A stretch of 41,044 nt of DNA from a virus: the IMG/VR virus record IMGVR_UViG_3300014838_000006, positions 1-41,044 of that record. One strand, written 5' to 3'. The notes under the pieces were generated by a model. It was not told the origin of the DNA. It searched no databases and was given only the letters and a program-made list of their open reading frames with translations. Positions 21,047 through 29,374 of the stretch are shown here, piece by piece. Position numbers and translations under genes: made by a program. Positions within the stretch are counted from its first letter, which is position 1; every line of letters begins with the position of its first letter.

Positions 21047-23182
21047 TTATTGCTGCATTGGTTGTTGTTGCATCTGTTGAGCTTGTTGTCCTCCACCTTG
21101 TGCCATATCCCCCATTAATTGGGTAATAAATTTGTTGGCATCCGAGGAAGCTTTGGCTTTTACACGCTCTCGATCTTCGTGCATATCCTCCTCAACGCTC
21201 ATCATGTCAACTTCTCCCATAGCCTGTTGCATCGCCATTTGGCCAGCCATTTGCTCTGCTTCTAACAACTTCATGACGGCTTCAGCTTTAGCTTTTGTTG
21301 AAAGGGATTGATTTTTACTAATCTCTGAAAGGCGCTCTTCCAGAAGGCCGATATTTGACTCCGCACGGCCGTGACGCTCTCTAGCAGTCGCGATTTGGGC
21401 TGTGGCTCTTGCATATAACTCCTTAAGTTTGGCCTCTTCAAAGGCGTGTTGAATGGTTTGCATCTCTTGTTGAGCAGCTTGAGCCGATTGCTCTTGTTGC
21501 TGTAAGAACTCGATAGCTTGGGCTTTTCCGGTAATATTGAGGTAAGGAACAACCATAGAAGGGGGAAATACTTCTCGACCGAACGCTGCGTTGATATCCA
21601 AGCGCGATTGGGCCTGCATGTTCTGCTGTGTAGGCGTTAACTCACCCTCTTCAACAATTACTTGGAATCTGGAGAATATCTTGCTGTAGAAGTACTCAGT
21701 CGGCTCTTCACCAATGATAAGCTTCACTTTGTCGGCATTCCAGTTATTCAAACAAACCTGCAATAGACGCTCTCCCACTAACTTTTTAGCGTAATCCCAT
21801 TGATCGAAGTACTTCTGCAAAACGGTCAAATTCGCAGCCTGTTTGAGCATAGTTGTCAAACTAGAAGCTTGCTTGTCATTTTGAGCAGACCAATTCTCTA
21901 GGTCCACTCCAGAAGTTCCGAATATAAGCGAGCGAAGTTGGTCAGCAAGAGCCATATCAGAGGCAGGAACTTCAGAAGGGATAATCTTTTCAACATCGGT
22001 TAACTCGTAACCTTCGTTGATGATGATATCCCAGCCTTGACCCGATCTTTTGAGGTTGTCTTCATTACCAACCGCACCGATCTTCCTTTTCCAACCAGCA
22101 TTAATAGTAGCTTCACTAATATCATGGTTAAGAATAATACGGCGGTTAAGCAAATAATTGGAATCGCGCATAGTGCGTACAAGACCGCGCGCGCGAAGGT
22201 CATAATAATTGATATGAGGTTCATAGTTCCAAACAACAGGTATAAAAGGACAATCATCGAATCCAAGGGGGTTAACACCTTGATACATTAGCTGATCGTT
22301 TAGAACAACAGCCAGCTTCCAACAAGGCACTTCTACGGTTACTTTTTCAAGATCAGGGATCTGATACAGCAGAGCATCCATTTCTTGGCCTGTTCCACCG
22401 AAATCAAAGAACATATTCTTGGACTTGCTGTACAGCTTATCTTTTTTGCGCTTCCACTTATACCAGACATATGATAAAACCATTAGGTCGTTGCGTGCCA
22501 TGTTGTAGTTTTCAGGCAAAAAGTAGAACGATCCATATCTTTGAGGAGTTCCAGCCATAGGGGCAATGTTCTGGATCTTATCGGGGAACTTGAATTGTGC
22601 TTCTTTTTTTGAAATATATTCTTGACACCAAACAAATTGTGCATCTGACATGTCCATATTGCGGAAGTAAGGATCAACCAGAAACGAGTTATACTCCCAT
22701 AACTTCATCTTTAGTTGACCTTGAGCGGGATCATATCCGTTGAAGTCTAAGTAAGGCTGCAACAGAACCATTCCCGTAATGCAAGCTTGCTCACATGCTC
22801 TAGAGAATTGCTCGTGAATGCCCTCGGTGTTGGCTTCCTGAGTGATTAGCTTGGTATATTGATCCGTGGTAATTGGGTCGGCACCATCAGACGGGATGAA
22901 CTGAAAGCCCTTTCTGTGCTGCCGTTCATAACCGGTGACCATGTTAACAGGCTGTTGAAGCAAATTAAAATAGAAGTTCTGATAGGAAGACGATGGCGTA
23001 AAGTTGAAATATCGGTTGATAAAAGTCTGGCTGCCAGCGTAGAATAAAGTATCAATGTTAGATTGGTTCCAACGAGCTTGCTCTATAGGCTGAAATTTGC
23101 TGTAGAGATTGTCGAGCCATTGGCGAACATCCCCTTGATTGGGTTCTAGGTCGTTGTTCCATGGTGGATAATAGAAAGACAG
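21047..23182 (-). CDS. P22-type portal protein, probable CTG start
   Basis: About 711 residues, comparable to the 725-residue P22 portal. It forms the 12-mer ring at the packaging vertex. The frame remains open to 23203. Residues read upstream of the first usual start (TTG 22963) continue the family pattern: GDVRQWLDNLYSKFQPIEQARW, then DTLFYAGSQTFINRYFNF, then LLQQPVNMVTGYERQHRKG. No ATG exists in that part. A CTG at 23182 follows GAGG by 5 bases and would give (M)SFYYPPWNNDLEPNQGD. The C-terminal 150 residues are a Gln/Glu/Met coiled coil ending in a Gln-rich tail (the barrel). Confidence 0.85.
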   Translation of the reverse strand: MSFYYPPWNNDLEPNQGDVRQWLDNLYSKFQPIEQARWNQSNIDTLFYAGSQTFINRYFNFTPSSSYQNFYFNLLQQPVNMVTGYERQHRKGFQFIPSDGADPITTDQYTKLITQEANTEGIHEQFSRACEQACITGMVLLQPYLDFNGYDPAQGQLKMKLWEYNSFLVDPYFRNMDMSDAQFVWCQEYISKKEAQFKFPDKIQNIAPMAGTPQRYGSFYFLPENYNMARNDLMVLSYVWYKWKRKKDKLYSKSKNMFFDFGGTGQEMDALLYQIPDLEKVTVEVPCWKLAVVLNDQLMYQGVNPLGFDDCPFIPVVWNYEPHINYYDLRARGLVRTMRDSNYLLNRRIILNHDISEATINAGWKRKIGAVGNEDNLKRSGQGWDIIINEGYELTDVEKIIPSEVPASDMALADQLRSLIFGTSGVDLENWSAQNDKQASSLTTMLKQAANLTVLQKYFDQWDYAKKLVGERLLQVCLNNWNADKVKLIIGEEPTEYFYSKIFSRFQVIVEEGELTPTQQNMQAQSRLDINAAFGREVFPPSMVVPYLNITGKAQAIEFLQQQEQSAQAAQQEMQTIQHAFEEAKLKELYARATAQIATARERHGRAESNIGLLEERLSEISKNQSLSTKAKAEAVMKLLEAEQMAGQMAMQQAMGEVDMMSVEEDMHEDRERVKAKASSDANKFITQLMGDMAQGGGQQAQQMQQQPMQQ

Positions 23183-23262
23183 AAAGACCTCAAGAATGTA
23201 ATATTACTTTTGAGGATATCTATAACATTAAAGATTTTATTTAAGCTAGAAGGAGCCGTTTT

Positions 23263-23478
23263 ATGGATATCGGAATAATCATAGCGATCAGCGCAGCAAC
23301 CTTTACAATTAGCGCAATTGTCATCAGTATGATGTTTTGGTGTAGATCCGAGATAAATGACGTTAGAAAAGAATTTTTAGACGTTATGGTGGAAATAAAA
23401 GAAGAAAACCGCGAGTTTCACTACCGATTGCTTGAGATAGAACGCAGCCGGCGCATTATTATCCAAAGCGGCCAGTAA
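23263..23478 (+). CDS. Small membrane-anchored coiled-coil protein
   Basis: A 71-residue protein with AGAAGGAG upstream. Residues 4-27 form one membrane helix (GIIIAISAATFTISAIVISMMFW), and the rest a charged helix with the phrase REFHYRLLEIERS. That phrase resembles DFHGRLCKLEEKY in the 53-residue protein at 31958-32119, so the two are probably related. It stands alone on the plus strand between minus-strand genes. A lysis or exclusion role is possible. Confidence 0.6.
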   Translation: MDIGIIIAISAATFTISAIVISMMFWCRSEINDVRKEFLDVMVEIKEENREFHYRLLEIERSRRIIIQSGQ

Positions 23479-23504
23479 GGGGTGATAGAGCTTTTTTGCA
23501 CATT

Positions 23505-24137
23505 CTAAAGCACCACACGAATAGGTTTATTCACCGGTTCATAGTTGTCGTTCATGTGCGCTGCGTTAACAAACATCGTACCACTAAACTTTACCTGCCC
23601 ATGGCCGGCATGAATGTGGCCGAAAACATGCAATTTTAGCGATATTTGGTCAATACGCTCCTTTAAGGCAATATCTCCGCAGTTTATGCCCATGTAATCT
23701 TGATCCAATATGGCAAATGGGGGGCTGTGAGTTATCAATATATCTATATCATGAGGTATTTTCGCCCATTTCGCTTCTAATTTGCTCTCAGATACCATAA
23801 ATGCGTTGCAGCGTGGATTTACCCCAGGGAACCATTGTGTCCAAGGAGAGCCCCAGATCTTCAATCCTTCGAACTCCGTTCCAGAATCGCAAAGATACGT
23901 AAATGCATCTTTCACTACTCCACGGGGCCCCTGATAGTTCTCCGCTTCCATGCGCATATCGTGGTTACCGGCTATCAAGATTTTCTTCTTATATCTCTGC
24001 TCCTCTAGCCAATCAAACACCTCGAAGTATTGCTGTTCGGTGTCGGTGCGTGTTAAGTCCCCTGCTACAATGAGCAGATCTCCGCCGTCTAGCTTTGGGT
24101 AATGTCCGTGAAGATCGGAAATGCATGTCACATCCAT
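23505..24137 (-). CDS. Calcineurin-type metallophosphoesterase
   Basis: A 210-residue enzyme with all metal-site motifs: CISDLHGHY (D-x-H), VAGDLTRTD (GD), AGNHDMRME (GNHD), ITHSPP (H), FGHIHAGHG (GHxH). It hydrolyses phosphoesters with two metal ions; the substrate is not known. It resembles the MPPED-like branch by the phrase HSPPFAILD. Start at ATG 24137 is chosen over an upstream TTG, because it overlaps the stop of the HNH gene (TAATG). Candidate role in nucleotide or RNA-end turnover. Confidence 0.85.
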   Translation of the reverse strand: MDVTCISDLHGHYPKLDGGDLLIVAGDLTRTDTEQQYFEVFDWLEEQRYKKKILIAGNHDMRMEAENYQGPRGVVKDAFTYLCDSGTEFEGLKIWGSPWTQWFPGVNPRCNAFMVSESKLEAKWAKIPHDIDILITHSPPFAILDQDYMGINCGDIALKERIDQISLKLHVFGHIHAGHGQVKFSGTMFVNAAHMNDNYEPVNKPIRVVL

Positions 24138-24799
24138 TAAATATGTCTCCAATTTTTTCTATTCACAATACGACAAATCATAGCGTGTCCAACTCCAAAA
24201 TCCCTTGCAAGCTTGGCTTTAGTTTCTTTAGGATAACGAGATCTGATCTCAAGAATTTGTTCCCTTTTCAGCTTAGATCTTCCCATCTTTTCCCCTAAGG
24301 CCCTATTCAGCCTAATGAGCGGTTTTGCCCCATCAACATGTCCCCATGTTTTACCAGTAATTACGCACTGAATGCAAAAAGGAGTAGTTTTGTATTCTTT
24401 TGCAAGGTCGACGGTGCTTTTAGAAGGATATAAACTTCTTATTTTCCGCACGTCTTCTTCGCTTAGGAACGTCTTATTGTTCGCAATCCCAAGCCTTAAT
24501 CTGCCTCTTTTCGATGCATCCATTAAATTCTCAGATTGAGTCCCAATCTCTAAATGTTCAATATTACAACAAGCACGGTTATCGCATTTATGCCTTACAA
24601 CCATCTTGTCGTCGTACAATCCACTCCTCAAAGTATTGAAAAGTAATCTAGGAACACTATAAGTGAAATTTCCTATGCTATAGACGCCATAGCCAGTTCG
24701 ACTGAGACCCATAGACCAATTCATACAGCCATTCTCATTAGGTTCGATCGAATCAATTATATTTAAAAAAGAAACGACACAGTTCTGCTTTCTCGCCAT
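24137..24799 (-). CDS. HNH homing-type endonuclease with two HTH-like modules
   Basis: A 220-residue protein from ATG 24799 (AGAGG upstream). Residues 15-100 carry the HNH_3 pattern: GCMNWSMGLSRTGYGVY, then VVRHKCDNRACCNIEHLEIGTQSENLMD with the catalytic His and metal-binding Asn/His. Then come two similar DNA-binding modules: EEDVRKIRSLYPSKSTVDLAKEYKTT and REQILEIRSRYPKETKAKLARDFGVG. It has its own promoter overlapping the upstream gene's stop and its stop overlaps the phosphoesterase start, as expected of a free-standing mobile endonuclease inserted in a gene row. Confidence 0.85.
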   Translation of the reverse strand: MARKQNCVVSFLNIIDSIEPNENGCMNWSMGLSRTGYGVYSIGNFTYSVPRLLFNTLRSGLYDDKMVVRHKCDNRACCNIEHLEIGTQSENLMDASKRGRLRLGIANNKTFLSEEDVRKIRSLYPSKSTVDLAKEYKTTPFCIQCVITGKTWGHVDGAKPLIRLNRALGEKMGRSKLKREQILEIRSRYPKETKAKLARDFGVGHAMICRIVNRKNWRHI

Positions 24800-24815
24800 G
24801 TTAACCTCTATGAGA

Positions 24816-24844
24816 ATTGTACCAAAGATCGCTGATGCAGTCAA
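24816..24844 (-). promoter_or_regulatory. Sigma70-type promoter of the HNH gene
   Basis: On the minus strand TTGACT, a 17-base spacer and TACAAT, ending 17 bases before the HNH ATG. Both boxes differ from consensus by one base. The -35 box overlaps the stop codon of the preceding gene (24841). Confidence 0.65.
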
Positions 24845-25077
24845 TTATCATTATCCCACCGCTTCTTGTAATGTTCTTTAGCTGCATTAAAATCAATACA
24901 GAATTCTTCATAGGTCAAGCCAGAGCGCAAACAACCATTAATCATCAAACTCCAGCAAGCACCATACCAAATAGTTGGCTCAATTTCTGGATGAGCAGCC
25001 ATAGCTGCTTCTAATATTTCATAAGCGGCCTGGGTATTAAACTGATCTGAATCCTTGGAAGGTCTACGTTCGGCCAT
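24841..25077 (-). CDS. Small hypothetical protein
   Basis: A 78-residue helical protein (FNTQAAYEILEAAMAAHPEIEPTIWYGACWSLMINGCLRSGLTYEEFCIDFNAAKEHYKKRW). AGGAG before the ATG. It belongs to the run of small genes between terminase and portal. The repeated short helices suggest a protein-binding role. Family not recognised. Confidence 0.5.
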   Translation of the reverse strand: MAERRPSKDSDQFNTQAAYEILEAAMAAHPEIEPTIWYGACWSLMINGCLRSGLTYEEFCIDFNAAKEHYKKRWDNDN

Positions 25078-25086
25078 ATTTTTCTC

Positions 25087-25263
25087 CTAATCCACCGGTA
25101 ATATAAATTCAACATAGTCGCCACAAGCGCAGCATTCAACATACAGGGCTGTGTCATATTCCCAAGACACCCTAGCCATCGTCCTTACCACAACGGTTTT
25201 CCCGCAATCGCAAGTCTGTACATAACACTCCCGAAAAGTCGCAGGGATCTCTTCAAGCTTCAT
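25087..25263 (-). CDS. Small zinc-ribbon protein
   Basis: A 58-residue protein with two Cys pairs (CDCGK and CCACGD) in a strand-rich sequence (VVVRTMARVSWEYDTALYVECCACGDYVEFILPVD), a typical four-Cys zinc ribbon. I use ATG 25263 (MKLEEIPATF), 11 bases inside the end of the upstream gene; a longer GTG start at 25323 would share more of it. It may act in transcription or packaging control. Confidence 0.5.
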   Translation of the reverse strand: MKLEEIPATFRECYVQTCDCGKTVVVRTMARVSWEYDTALYVECCACGDYVEFILPVD

Positions 25264-25519
25264 CCGGCAAATCCCACAATCGGGCAAATCCCACTTCCAC
25301 CATATTTTGAGACAAAAACTCACTGATCACTTTCACGCGCTCTTCATGAGTTTGCTCAAGCATCTCTCCAAATAACTCGGTAACAATATATGTCACCATC
25401 GCTGAAACGCCAACTTCTTTCGGTACCCTATTAATAGTAAATGCCTCTAAAATAATACGCAGAGCAGCCCTAACCTGGGGGACTTTTTCTTTAAAAGCAG
25501 TTTCGGTTGTCGTCATCAT
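25253..25519 (-). CDS. Small hypothetical helical protein
   Basis: An 88-residue protein (MMTTTETAFKEKVPQVRAALRIILEAF...), with AAGGGG just before a double ATG. It is helical throughout with conserved-looking hydrophobic spacing. The spacer upstream is AT-rich (25520-25579). Part of the terminase-side small gene row. Confidence 0.5.
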   Translation of the reverse strand: MMTTTETAFKEKVPQVRAALRIILEAFTINRVPKEVGVSAMVTYIVTELFGEMLEQTHEERVKVISEFLSQNMVEVGFARLWDLPDEA

Positions 25520-25579
25520 TTACCCCTTGACATAATCATGTTAATATAAACTTATAATATTATAGTCTGATAATACCTA

Positions 25580-25792
25580 TTACGTTGCATTGCTTAATGC
25601 ATTAACTAATTTATTCACGACTGACTTGCAACACTTTACGTCTTTCTCTTTCAATTCGATGTAATATTTGCAGATCTTTGAATATTGAGAGGCCTGGAAA
25701 TCGCGTATTTGTGCCTTCTTTGCTAAGTTCTGTTTATAGTAATCGTTTGAATATTTCATATTTTTAGCACTCAAGAATTTCCACTGATCCAT
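25580..25792 (-). CDS. Small basic hypothetical protein
   Basis: A 70-residue, Lys/Tyr/Asn-rich protein (MDQWKFLSAKNMKYSNDYYKQNLAKKAQIRDFQASQYSKICKYY). AAGGAG lies 7 bases before the ATG, which is inside the end of the upstream gene (29-base overlap). No recognised family. Confidence 0.45.
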   Translation of the reverse strand: MDQWKFLSAKNMKYSNDYYKQNLAKKAQIRDFQASQYSKICKYYIELKEKDVKCCKSVVNKLVNALSNAT

Positions 25793-26045
25793 TATATTTC
25801 TCCTTATCTTCTGACGCTCGTATCTGTAGCAAAACCGCGTAATTTCTAAGCGCTTCTTCTAAAAAACTTTTCATATCAACAACAGTAGCGCCATGTTTCC
25901 TCTTCACGGCCGCCACATAACACAGACATGCTTTTACAGCCTCTTCTTCCGGTAATCCGATTTCTTCTATTACTTGCCTTATTCCATCAAAAAACTTCTT
26001 GCCTTGTTCCATATAAGCATCTGAACTGCTCTCACCTAAATCCAT
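25764..26045 (-). CDS. Small acidic helical protein downstream of terminase
   Basis: A 93-residue protein (MDLGESSSDAYMEQGKKFFDGIRQVIEEIGLPEEEAVKACLCYVAAVKRKHG). GGGAG ribosome site lies within the terminase end, and 14 bases overlap with it. Translational coupling to terminase suggests a packaging or head role. Family unknown. Confidence 0.5.
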   Translation of the reverse strand: MDLGESSSDAYMEQGKKFFDGIRQVIEEIGLPEEEAVKACLCYVAAVKRKHGATVVDMKSFLEEALRNYAVLLQIRASEDKEKYNGSVEILEC

Positions 26046-27402
26046 AATCTCCCATTGGTTTGAAACTTCTCATCTGTTCCTTTCTTTGGTTATCTTCGTG
26101 TTGTTTTCCCCAATATTCAGTAGCTATCATCGGATTTACAGGCTTATGATTATACACCGCATAACGTAAAGCGTCTATGCTATGATCATTCTCTTTTAAA
26201 GGCTCATCCAATCCTCGAGCTGCCTTTTTGGGGTCCCAAACATACCCCTCTATCTCTCGTATCAAATTGGGGCAGCTATCACAAATGAACAGCTTCCCTG
26301 CCTTTAGATCCGCTGTCATCTTATTTATACCATTCTCAACGTCGTTGTCAGTATTGGCAACGTGTATCTTGCGCCTTTGCAGTTCAAGCTTAAAATGAGC
26401 CGCAGAAGGGTCCATATAGACGCATCGTACCGCATAAGGACGTAGAAAGTGTTGTACATCATCGGCATATTCACTAGCCGTCTTTTGCCTCTCTGTTTTC
26501 TGGCTATCCCAGTAATATTCTTTTTCGACCCACATCATGGGCGAGTCTTGAGTATATTGCCCAGTAGAGACACCCAACAAGACACACGCAAACGCATTGT
26601 TTGTACCATAATCCACACCCGCAATCCAATATTCAGCGGCTCGCGGCGGACGCGACACAACATAAACAGAGCGATCGAAGAAGTCAAATATAGCACCTTG
26701 AGCAAGACACCATTCGCCAAGATAGTTTCTTTTGTAAAATACGCCCGATAAGCTATGCTTCAGGCGCATCTTGAAAGCATCATCGACAAAGGGATTATCT
26801 TCAAGAGTGAATTTGAGCGAGTAGTAATCAGGGTCGCCAGCAGCAGCCTTGTCAATCCACCCTTTTAGTTTATGCGAGGGAGAAGCTGGGTTCATCGTGG
26901 CAAATAGCACCGAATGGGGATTAGATAGCCTGGTAGAGATCATATCTATAATGTTGTCGGGATATAGTGTCATTTCATCGCAATAGGCAATGGACATTGA
27001 CTTACCTTGAATAGCACCGATAGCGCCGCTATCTTTGGCTCCTACAGTACTAATGGTCTTGTCTTTATAGGTTAGCTCTCTATCACCCTTTTTCCATGTG
27101 CAATAAGGGCGAAAGATGCTCAGTGGATCTGGGCTGCCCGGTTTTGCAGGCTCTAGAATCAACCGTATAATGTTGTCGTACACCGTGCTAGATGTGTGGC
27201 CAATCACCCAGATTTGGCTATCGGGACACGCATCTACTGCTTGCATGAAGCGAAACGTTGCTCCCACGGTTTTACCACATCTCACGGAGCCATGAGCGAG
27301 ATTGATCTTTTTCGTGCTATGTATTATAAACTCCATTTGCTTATCGGACAAGACGCGAGGATAGGGATTTTCTTCGGGCGCATTAAGTGCTATTTTAGTC
27401 AT
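26032..27402 (-). CDS. terL: Terminase large subunit
   Basis: A 456-residue packaging motor and nuclease. Residues 30-45 (HGSVRCGKTVGATFRFM) hold the Walker A, and SIAYCDEMTL (about residue 140) the Walker B. The nuclease half has GVDYGTNNAFACVLLG, YMDPSA and NDHSIDALRYAVY, the three acidic clusters of the RNase H-like domain. I start it at ATG 27402 (MTKIALNAPEENPYPRVLSDKQ); the frame extends to 27576 but that part is hydrophobic and has no ribosome site. It drives DNA into the prohead through the portal. Confidence 0.92.
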   Translation of the reverse strand: MTKIALNAPEENPYPRVLSDKQMEFIIHSTKKINLAHGSVRCGKTVGATFRFMQAVDACPDSQIWVIGHTSSTVYDNIIRLILEPAKPGSPDPLSIFRPYCTWKKGDRELTYKDKTISTVGAKDSGAIGAIQGKSMSIAYCDEMTLYPDNIIDMISTRLSNPHSVLFATMNPASPSHKLKGWIDKAAAGDPDYYSLKFTLEDNPFVDDAFKMRLKHSLSGVFYKRNYLGEWCLAQGAIFDFFDRSVYVVSRPPRAAEYWIAGVDYGTNNAFACVLLGVSTGQYTQDSPMMWVEKEYYWDSQKTERQKTASEYADDVQHFLRPYAVRCVYMDPSAAHFKLELQRRKIHVANTDNDVENGINKMTADLKAGKLFICDSCPNLIREIEGYVWDPKKAARGLDEPLKENDHSIDALRYAVYNHKPVNPMIATEYWGKQHEDNQRKEQMRSFKPMGDYGFR

Positions 27403-27508
27403 CGACCATCCAATTAAATAATTTAAGAGTGTACCTAATGGAATATCAAGAAGAGTATTTAAGTTCCAGACAAGTAAAACTTGAGCTGTGGGGAGAAGGA
27501 GAATGCCC

Positions 27509-27745
27509 ATGAAAACAAATGTGACTGAAGCCAAAGCGATGTGTCTATTATGTGGGGATGTTATTTCATCCTGCACAGAATATGCGGAGGCAAGCTGTGG
27601 TTGCGGAGCGATCGGAGTTATTGGCGGGCCTGAGCTTATTTATAGAGGTAGAGAGAAACACATTATGATTCTGGAAGCGGAAAGTCCGATAAGCGATACT
27701 GCTTCAGGTAAAATCACCTGTCCCCATTGCGGAGGCAAGTTTTAG
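27509..27745 (+). CDS. Small Cys-rich zinc-ribbon protein
   Basis: A 78-residue protein from ATG 27509 (MKTNVTEAKAMCLLCGDVI), with AAGGAG 7 bases upstream. Four Cys at the front (CLLCGD, CGCGAIGVIGG) and two at the end (CPHCGGKF) give one to two zinc sites. The front resembles small phage zinc proteins of the pattern C..C.....S......C.CG.I.V.GG. It is the only plus-strand gene between the two terminase genes, a place usually occupied by packaging functions. Role unknown. Confidence 0.6.
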   Translation: MKTNVTEAKAMCLLCGDVISSCTEYAEASCGCGAIGVIGGPELIYRGREKHIMILEAESPISDTASGKITCPHCGGKF

Positions 27746-27761
27746 GTAAAGCTATTGATAA

Positions 27762-27881
27762 TCTCACGCGCTATAGAGCAAGTTACGATCATCCTACAGC
27801 GACAACTATTTCTTAAGTACAATGATCGGGTATGTAAATTTTCTTTTTTAACCTTTCCGGCTCCAATTACGGCGCGTGAGA
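27762..27881. ncRNA. Closed inverted-repeat element between terminase genes
   Basis: TCTCACGCGC (27762-27771) and GCGCGTGAGA (27872-27881) are perfect 10-base arms enclosing 100 bases. Inside, CGATCAT and ATGATCG make a second 7-base pair. No ORF is present. The element lies between the small Cys-rich gene and the terS stop. It could be a folded RNA, a packaging site recognised by the small terminase, or a transcription barrier. Its position beside terS argues for packaging, but this is inference. Confidence 0.4.
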
Positions 27882-27891
27882 AGTTAATACT

Positions 27892-28374
27892 TTAAGAAGT
27901 TGCAGGATTTGTTTCAAGTTCCCATTTTTCCGTCACAGAAATGGTAGTAGCTACGCTCTTTTGCATGTCGGCCATTTGTTGTAAAATGCAGTGCTGGTTG
28001 TGTTGAACAGAAACTACATCATTTTCTTCTTGTCTAGATACTCTATCCCATCCAAATTTGCAGCGCATTTTCATTTGCAAGGTAGCTGTGTTGTGGTCTT
28101 TATTCTTGCCAATTGCAGCGTCTTCAACCACCTGTTCCCAGCGATTATATCCTTTAGCTTCAGCTATCTGTTTTTTAATCGGGTCGAAATCAATAGGGTT
28201 ATCGCGAATATATTTTTCCATAGTTTCCCATGTGAGTTCGATTGGATCTTCTAAACACCAGGATTTCTTGTCTTTGCCCAAAGCTAAATGAGTGCAGTAA
28301 GAAGCATAAGCAACTGCTTTCAGTTCAGGAGTATTGAGCTTAGTTGCATTTTGATTACCGAATGGGGCTGGCAT
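27892..28374 (-). CDS. terS: Terminase small subunit
   Basis: A 160-residue protein. MPAPFGNQNATKLNTPEL, then LALGKDKKSWCLEDPIELTWETMEKYIRDNPIDFDPIKKQIAEAKGYNRWEQVVEDAAIGKN is the pattern of phage small terminases that read the packaging site (K.SWCLE...ELTWETMEKY). The helix-rich N-terminal part would bind DNA; the C-terminus oligomerises. The gene is separated from terL by the plus-strand zinc gene and the inverted-repeat element. Confidence 0.72.
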   Translation of the reverse strand: MPAPFGNQNATKLNTPELKAVAYASYCTHLALGKDKKSWCLEDPIELTWETMEKYIRDNPIDFDPIKKQIAEAKGYNRWEQVVEDAAIGKNKDHNTATLQMKMRCKFGWDRVSRQEENDVVSVQHNQHCILQQMADMQKSVATTISVTEKWELETNPATS

Positions 28375-28503
28375 ATATTGTTTTTTAACCTCTTATCTTT
28401 AGTGTTTAACAGAAAAAGAATTTTTACGCATTGTTTTTAATCATCGTTATGTTATTATGTTGGGAATAACGCAATACAGCGTAAGAAACAAAGGAGAAAA
28501 CAA

Positions 28504-28908
28504 ATGTCAACAAGAGCCACATACAGAATAAGCACAACTAATTATTGGGGAGTTGAAAATCAGTGTTTTTATATACATTATGACGGATACCCACGCGGAG
28601 CCGCCCGTTATTTTAAGGAATTTCTTTCTAACTTAGATCATCTAATAAATGGTGGAAGATATAGGAAGGGTAAAGCAGTCGTGGCCTTCGGAATGCTGGC
28701 ATTCTCTGAGTTTACGGAAGCCCATGAAAATCATGGAGACACTGAATATCGTTACAATATTTACCATGATCAACAAAAAGGAACATTTGTTGTTAATTCT
28801 TTTAAACATTCATGGGGGGAAGACTCCCAAGACATTTGGAGTGAGTTTTTTAAAGGGCCTCTAGAAGAATTTATAAATAAGCACGATACCCTAGAAGGAG
28901 AAGAATAA
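28504..28908 (+). CDS. Conserved phage protein (STRATYRI type)
   Basis: A 134-residue protein, with CAAAGGAG ribosome site. The opening MSTRATYRISTTNYWGVENQCFYIHYDGYPRGAARYFKEFL and the phrase HGDTEYRYNIYHDQQ are the signature of a widespread phage and bacterial hypothetical family. It is probably an early gene. It ends in a TAATG overlap with the next gene. Confidence 0.6.
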   Translation: MSTRATYRISTTNYWGVENQCFYIHYDGYPRGAARYFKEFLSNLDHLINGGRYRKGKAVVAFGMLAFSEFTEAHENHGDTEYRYNIYHDQQKGTFVVNSFKHSWGEDSQDIWSEFFKGPLEEFINKHDTLEGEE

Positions 28909-29177
28909 TGAGCTGCGAACAAAACGTAAAGTGTGAGGAGGCTTGTTTCGAGGCCTTTTTAGAGCTAACAGAATACAATTACGATTTAGAGGGAATGCTA
29001 GCTTACAGCTTCCTCGAATCCTGGGACTATTACAGAGTATGTAAAGAAGGCCATTGGTTGTGGGATCATACTACGCCAGATGTGGTGTTTGGAAGGCTGT
29101 GGGCATGGGACGCTGAGGGCATGTGCTACGATGTGGAAGGAACAATAAAAAGATATTACGAGGAGAAGCTTAAATGA
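28908..29177 (+). CDS. Small acidic early protein
   Basis: An 89-residue acidic protein rich in Glu, Tyr and Trp (ELTEYNYDLEGMLAYSFLESWDYYRVCKEGHWLWDHTTPDVVFGRLWAWDAEG). Coupled at both ends, by TAATG with the upstream gene and by ATGA with the RHH gene. Such acidic early proteins are often inhibitors of host nucleic-acid enzymes; here this is only a possibility. Confidence 0.5.
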   Translation: MSCEQNVKCEEACFEAFLELTEYNYDLEGMLAYSFLESWDYYRVCKEGHWLWDHTTPDVVFGRLWAWDAEGMCYDVEGTIKRYYEEKLK

Positions 29178-29374
29178 CTAAATGGGTTAGAACCTCAATA
29201 AACTTCTCCGATCGGCAATTCCGCAAACTCAGGTTAGTGGCTGCGTATCAAGAGTGTAGTATCTCGGAATTAGTACGAAGTCTAATAACGGCCGAAATAT
29301 GCCGCTTATCCAAGGATTCTTCGGAGATGCAAATTCACTTCGATAAAATAGATAAAATTCTTACTTCTGAATAA
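29174..29374 (+). CDS. Ribbon-helix-helix-like DNA-binding protein
   Basis: A 66-residue protein: WVRTSINFSDRQFRKLRLVAAYQECSISELVRSLITAEI. The short basic strand (VRTSINFS) followed by two helices with the spacing of the Arc/MetJ fold points to RHH. It overlaps the upstream gene by 4 bases. A probable early regulator of transcription. Confidence 0.6.
   Translation: MTKWVRTSINFSDRQFRKLRLVAAYQECSISELVRSLITAEICRLSKDSSEMQIHFDKIDKILTSE

Noticed and set aside
22964-23055. Short frames opposite and inside the portal N-terminus
   Set aside because: They are shadows; the portal frame continues through this region with family-like sequence.
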